Assembly: GCA_964577825.1 (NCBI GenBank)
Contig: CAZOBJ010000017.1
Span: forward strand, 1 to 44,409
Reading direction: 5' to 3'
DNA length: 44,409 nucleotides
From: CAZOBJ01 sp964577825
GTDB lineage: Bacteria; Planctomycetota; SZUA-567; JAFGNG01
The translations under genes and the position numbers were made by a program. A model generated the notes under the pieces. The model made no database searches. It saw only the letters and a list, made by a program, of their open reading frames with translations, and was not told where the DNA came from. Positions 41,008 to 44,409 of the stretch are shown in pieces; the first letter of the stretch is position 1; every line of letters begins with the position of its first letter.

Positions 41008-42186
41008 TCATCCCTTCCAGGTGGGGCTCATGGCCCGGACCCGCTCCACCTCCGCGGGCAGGGCGTCGAGCACCCGGTCAATCTCTTCATCGGTCGTATA
41101 CCGGCTGAGGCTGAACCGAAGGCTGCCGTGCGCGAGCTCCGTGGACCGGCCGATGGCCAGGAGCACGTGCGAAGGGTCCAGGCTCCCGGTGGTGCACGCG
41201 CTCCCGGAGGAGACGCACACGTCGTGCCGCTGGCTCAGGTACAAAAGCAATGCCTCGCCCTCCGCGCCGGCCACGCACACGCTCAAGAGCCCGGGCAGGC
41301 ATTGCTCGGGGTGCCCATTGCGCGTGACCTGCGGGATACGCGCCTCGATGCCCTGCCACAGCCGGTCCACGAGCGCCCGCAGGCGCGCGTCCTCATGTGC
41401 CAGGACCTCGGGCGTGGCCAGGGCCGCGGCCGCGCCCAGGCCCACGATGCCCGGGACGTTGAGCGTGCCCGCGCGCCGGCCCTGCTCTTGGCCGCCGCCG
41501 TGCAGGTACGGGTCGAGCCGCGTGCCCGCGCGCACGACGAGCGCGCCCACGCCCTTGGGCCCGTGGAACTTGTGTGCGGAGAGACTGAGCATATCCGCGC
41601 CCAGCTCCTGCATGTCCACCGGCGCCTTGCCCACGGTCTGCACAGCGTCGATGTGCAGGGGCACGCCGCGCTCGTGGGCCGCCTCGGCCAGGGCGCGGAT
41701 CGGCTGGACCGTGCCGATCTCGTTGTTCGCGTGCATGATGCTCACAAGCGCCGTGTCCTCGCGCAGCGCGTCGCGCACGGCCTGCGGGTCCACGAGCCCC
41801 GCCCCGTCCACGGGCAGCACCGTGACCTGCGCCAGGCCCCGGGCCTGGAGGTACGCGCAGGTCTCCAGCACCGCGTGGTGCTCCACCGCGCTCGTCACGA
41901 TGTGCCGCTTGTCCGCGCGCAGCACCGACCCGACCAGGGCCCAATTGTCGCTCTCCGTGCCGCCCGAGGTGAACGCGACCTCCTCGGGCGCCTGCGCGTG
42001 CACGAGCGCGCAAACCTGCTCGCGCGCGCGCTCGACTGCGCGGGCGGCTCGGTCGCCGAGCGTGTACAGGGTCGCCGGGTTGCCGTACTGCGCGTCCAGG
42101 TGCGGGGCCATGGCCTCGCGCACCTCGGGCGCGACCCGGGTGGTGGCCGCGTTGTCCAGGTACACGGGCGCGCGGTCAGCGCTCAT
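41008..42186 (-). CDS. iscS: Cysteine desulfurase IscS/NifS
   Basis: This PLP enzyme moves sulfur from cysteine to IscU. The 392-residue protein starts VYLDNAATTRVAPEV, has FTSGGTESDNWAL, EHHAVLETC, MHANNEIGTVQPI, the PLP Lys in SLSAHKFHGPKGVG and the persulfide Cys in SSGSACTTGSLDPSHVL, with the loop length of the IscS/NifS class. The ATG at 42186 has AGGGGG 6 nt upstream; in-frame codons 51 bp earlier lack support. It heads the minus-strand group PilZ-iscU-apbE with a 1-bp gap to PilZ. Confidence 0.96.
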   Translation of the reverse strand: MSADRAPVYLDNAATTRVAPEVREAMAPHLDAQYGNPATLYTLGDRAARAVERAREQVCALVHAQAPEEVAFTSGGTESDNWALVGSVLRADKRHIVTSAVEHHAVLETCAYLQARGLAQVTVLPVDGAGLVDPQAVRDALREDTALVSIMHANNEIGTVQPIRALAEAAHERGVPLHIDAVQTVGKAPVDMQELGADMLSLSAHKFHGPKGVGALVVRAGTRLDPYLHGGGQEQGRRAGTLNVPGIVGLGAAAALATPEVLAHEDARLRALVDRLWQGIEARIPQVTRNGHPEQCLPGLLSVCVAGAEGEALLLYLSQRHDVCVSSGSACTTGSLDPSHVLLAIGRSTELAHGSLRFSLSRYTTDEEIDRVLDALPAEVERVRAMSPTWKG

Positions 42187-42312
42187 GACAGGCCCCCTGG
42201 CACCGGCGAGCCGACCCCGAGTTCGCACCGGGCACAAAGGCGAGCACCCGCCGCGCGGCGCGGCGCCCCGCGGCCTGCGGTCCCGACAGTGAGCGCTTCC
42301 CGGACCTCGCCG

Positions 42313-43125
42313 TCATCTTGCGCCGCACCGGGAGTCCACGAATTCCGAGAAGGCCCGGAAGACCGGCTCCTGGGCCGGATCCTGGACGTTCGCCGCACCG
42401 GTGCGCACGGCCTCGGCGGCCCTGTCGGCGAGCAGTCGCTTGAGTTCCAGCACTTCGTCGTGAGTCAAGAACTCCGCGCTCTGCCCGCCCTCGGGCACGA
42501 GGGAGTGCCCCACGGCCAGGGCCACGCGCACGGCCTCCAGGATCTTGGCGGTGTTCAGGGGCTTGACCACGTACCCGCTGATGCCCAGCTTCGCGCACTC
42601 GTAGACGCGCGCGCGTTCGCTCGGCGTGGACAGGAGCACCACCGGCATGTCGCGCAGGGCCGCGTCCGCGCGAATCTGCTCCAGGGTCCGGTATCCGCCG
42701 AGGCTGGGCATGCTCAAGTCCAGGATCACCAGGCCGAAGGGCGGGCCGTGGCTGAGGGACTGGCGCAGGACGCGCAGGGCCTCGGTGCCGTCGCCGGCCT
42801 CCTCGCAGGCTGCGTGGATCGTGGTGAGGGTGTTGGCGATCATCCTGCGCACGGTCTGGGAGTCGTCCACGATCAAGACTCGCGCGCCGGCCGGCGCGGC
42901 CCGGGCCTCCTCTTCCTCGCTCGCATCGGACGCGCGCTTTCCCTCGGCCATGCGCGCGCCCTGCCCCGGGCGCACGGTCACCTTACGCGCGCGCTCCGGC
43001 TCGTCGGCCACGGCCTGGCGCAGACGGTCCTGGCTTGCGCTCTTGACCACGCACCCGCAGGCCGGACACGCGGGCGCGCCCTCGGGAACGTCGGACCCGC
43101 AGTCCGGGCACTCGGTTGCAGCCAT
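42313..43125 (-). CDS. Response regulator with an N-terminal zinc ribbon
   Basis: The 270-residue protein begins with a zinc ribbon (Cys6, Cys9, Cys20, Cys23) followed by a flexible acidic linker and a CheY-like receiver at about residues 82-200: acidic pocket Asp87/Asp88 (IVDDSQ), phospho-acceptor Asp136 (VILDLSMPS), switch Ser166/Thr167 and Lys188 (YVVKPL). The last 60 residues are a helical tail (DEVLELKRLLADRAAEAVR) with no DNA-binding domain. The ATG at 43125 has GGGGAGAG upstream. The cognate kinase is not adjacent. The role is probably protein-protein signalling. Confidence 0.88.
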   Translation of the reverse strand: MAATECPDCGSDVPEGAPACPACGCVVKSASQDRLRQAVADEPERARKVTVRPGQGARMAEGKRASDASEEEEARAAPAGARVLIVDDSQTVRRMIANTLTTIHAACEEAGDGTEALRVLRQSLSHGPPFGLVILDLSMPSLGGYRTLEQIRADAALRDMPVVLLSTPSERARVYECAKLGISGYVVKPLNTAKILEAVRVALAVGHSLVPEGGQSAEFLTHDEVLELKRLLADRAAEAVRTGAANVQDPAQEPVFRAFSEFVDSRCGAR

Positions 43126-43167
43126 GGGCGTCTCTCCCCACAACGGCGTGCCCAGTCGCTTTGCCTC

Positions 43168-43196
43168 ATGATGACGCGCACCCCGGGCAAAGGCAA
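43168..43196 (-). promoter_or_regulatory. Candidate promoter of the response-regulator gene
   Basis: TTGCCT (43191-43196) and CATCAT (43168-43173) with a 17-nt spacer on the minus strand. Confidence 0.35.
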
Positions 43197-43245
43197 GCAA
43201 AAAGCGCGGCCGCGCCAGGCCCTGCGGCGGCCGGTCACGCGCCTG

Positions 43246-43274
43246 TTGACACGCCCGCGCGAAGCGCATACGCT
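43246..43274 (+). promoter_or_regulatory. Promoter of the sugar-epimerase gene
   Basis: A perfect TTGACA (43246-43251) and TACGCT (43269-43274) with a 17-nt spacer, about 50 bp before the start codon at 43327. Confidence 0.5.
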
Positions 43275-43326
43275 CTGTGCCGCGAAGCGCGCCCACCGCG
43301 GCCCGCAGGCGAGGGGGACCCGACTC

Positions 43327-44091
43327 ATGGACCTGGGGATCGTCACTTACAACATCGCGAAGGACTGGGACCTAGACACGCTCCTAGACCGGTGCGAGGC
43401 CCTGGGCTACACCGGGGTCGAGCTTCGCACCGGTCACGCGCACGGGGTGGAGGCCGGCCTGTCCGCCCAGGCGCGCGCCGAGGTCCGCGCGAAGTTCGAC
43501 GCCCGGCCGGTCGCGCTCGTGGGGCTGGGCACGACGTTCGAGTTCCACAGCCCGGACCCGGAGGAACGCGCGCGCCACGTGCAGGGGACCAAGGACTACG
43601 TGCGCCTGGCCCGGGACCTGGGCGCGTCGGGCGTGAAGGTGCGGCCCAACGCCTTTCCTGCGGACGTGCCGCGCGAGACCACGATCAAGCGCATCGGCGC
43701 GTGCCTGCGCGAGGCCGGAGCCTTCGGCGCGGATCACGGGGTCCAGATCCGGCTGGAGGTCCACGGCCCCGAGACCTGCCACCCGCCGCACATCCGCGCC
43801 ATGCTCGACGCGGCCGACCACCCCAACGTGGTCGCGTGCTGGAACTCGAATCGCAACGAGCCGGACGAGAACGGGTCGATCCGCGCGCACTTCGACCTGT
43901 TGCGCGGGCGCATCGGGCTCGTGCACATCAACGAGCTGTGGCGCGAGGACTACCCGTGGGCGGAGCTCTTCGCGCTGTTGCGCGAGTCGGGGTATGACGG
44001 GTACTGCCTCGCGGAGATCCCGGGGAGCGCCGACCCCGAGGGGGTGCTGCGCTGCTACCGGGTGCTCTTCCGCGCGCTGGGCGGGATGTAG
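43327..44091 (+). CDS. Xylose-isomerase-like TIM-barrel sugar epimerase/isomerase
   Basis: The 254-residue protein matches the sugar phosphate isomerase/epimerase (AP-endonuclease 2) superfamily, which uses a metal in a TIM barrel. Visible elements are MDLGIVTYNIAKDWD, the strand-2 GYTGVELRTGHAHG, the Glu ligand region IRLEVHGPETCHPP, WNSNRNEP, LVHINELWRE and the C-terminal YCLAEIPGSADP. Such genes are numerous in Planctomycetota and Kiritimatiellota and often act on carbohydrates from sulfated-glycan breakdown, which fits the sulfatase at the other end of the window, but the substrate is not readable. GAGGGGGA precedes the ATG. Confidence 0.88.
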   Translation: MDLGIVTYNIAKDWDLDTLLDRCEALGYTGVELRTGHAHGVEAGLSAQARAEVRAKFDARPVALVGLGTTFEFHSPDPEERARHVQGTKDYVRLARDLGASGVKVRPNAFPADVPRETTIKRIGACLREAGAFGADHGVQIRLEVHGPETCHPPHIRAMLDAADHPNVVACWNSNRNEPDENGSIRAHFDLLRGRIGLVHINELWREDYPWAELFALLRESGYDGYCLAEIPGSADPEGVLRCYRVLFRALGGM

Positions 44092-44126
44092 CGCCCGCGA
44101 GGCGTGCCGTGCATCGGAGTCCGTGA

Positions 44127-44409
44127 TGGCCGCACGCGCGCCCCGAGGCGCGAATGGGCCCGTCCCCGTGCTCTTGGAACCGGACCCGCTTCCCGGCGAG
44201 GTGTGCCTCAAGCCGCCGGCGCTGTGCTGGTGGGTCGGCCGAGGCGCCGCGCGATGGCGGGCGCGGCTGCGTCCCGCGGACGGGCGGGCCATGCGGCTCG
44301 TGCTGGAGCGGCCCGACGGCGAGCGTACGCACGTCACGGTCCCTCCACGCGGACGGCTGATCCAGCGCCGGGGCCCACAACCGGGCCTATGGAGGGTGCG
44401 CACCGAACG
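44127..44409 (+). CDS. Partial CDS, cut by the window end; hypothetical
   Basis: An ATG at 44127 with GGAG 6 nt upstream opens a frame with no stop to the window edge (94 codons). The protein begins MAARAPRGANGPVPVLLEPD and has a beta-strand-rich pattern (MRLVLERPDG, HVTVPPRG, PGLWRVRTE) resembling an Ig-like or pre-peptidase sandwich. No signal peptide is seen. It lies 35 bp after the epimerase on the same strand. Family and full length are unknown. Confidence 0.6.

Noticed and set aside
40645..44091. A very long plus-strand frame ending in the epimerase
   Set aside because: Most of it is antisense to PilZ, iscS and the response regulator; the true epimerase starts at 43327 with its own promoter.

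Overview
The window comes from a high-GC bacterial chromosome (about 70% GC by eye). The gene set points to a Gram-negative, PVC-like lineage (Planctomycetota/Kiritimatiellota or a related candidate phylum). It has a formylglycine-type sulfatase, a fused AroD-AroE, PurS fused to PurL, an archaeal-type IMP cyclohydrolase (PurO), a type-2 PyrF, a compact UvrC, an RseP with extra PDZ domains, and lipoprotein signals. This placement is an inference; no rRNA or tRNA is present to confirm it. Promoters resemble sigma-70 (TTGACA-like, 16-18 nt spacer, TAnnnT). Shine-Dalgarno sequences are common, GTG starts are frequent and genes are tightly packed.

Layout. 1-3.3 kb (minus): a membrane protein, a DUF89 protein and a sulfatase behind a promoter with a perfect TATAAT. 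3.3-8.2 kb (minus): ispG-dxr-rseP, joining the isoprenoid (MEP) pathway to an intramembrane protease. 8.2-12.1 kb: a calcium-loop protein, a repeat cluster and a secreted helical protein. 12.1-15.1 kb (minus): aroDE-purO-esterase. 15.1-19.4 kb: repeat clusters, a hypothetical gene, uvrC and xerD. 19.5-22.7 kb (plus): mgtE, surE and a stand-alone rpsD with a structured leader. 22.8-25.1 kb (minus): a visibly AT-richer accessory island with a HigB-type toxin, a tandem-HTH antitoxin, a stop/start-coupled small membrane protein and a lipoprotein. 25.2-28.1 kb (minus): a 964-residue secreted Ig-like/TPR protein, divergent from purL-purQ (28.3-32.0 kb, plus). 32.1-37.7 kb (plus): a membrane alpha/beta hydrolase of foreign-looking composition, an SGNH esterase, a Ser/Thr kinase, accA and pyrF. 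38.1-42.2 kb (minus): iscS, a PilZ protein, iscU and apbE. 42.3-44.4 kb: a zinc-ribbon response regulator, a TIM-barrel sugar epimerase and a truncated CDS at the window edge.

A second layer is a dispersed repeat family built from two GC-rich hairpin modules. Module A is CCCTCTCCC/GGGAGAGGG with GAGGGT iterations. Module B is a CCCTCC/GGAGGG hairpin containing CTAG. They are joined by conserved linkers and occur at seven loci, including a tandem array of 161-bp units and one in-frame insertion inside rseP. In one case the repeat supplies the stop codon of a gene.

The most likely little-described items are the four-gene toxin/antitoxin/membrane/lipoprotein island and the composite repeat element that invades coding sequence. 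All functional calls rest on motif recognition by eye; no database search was made.
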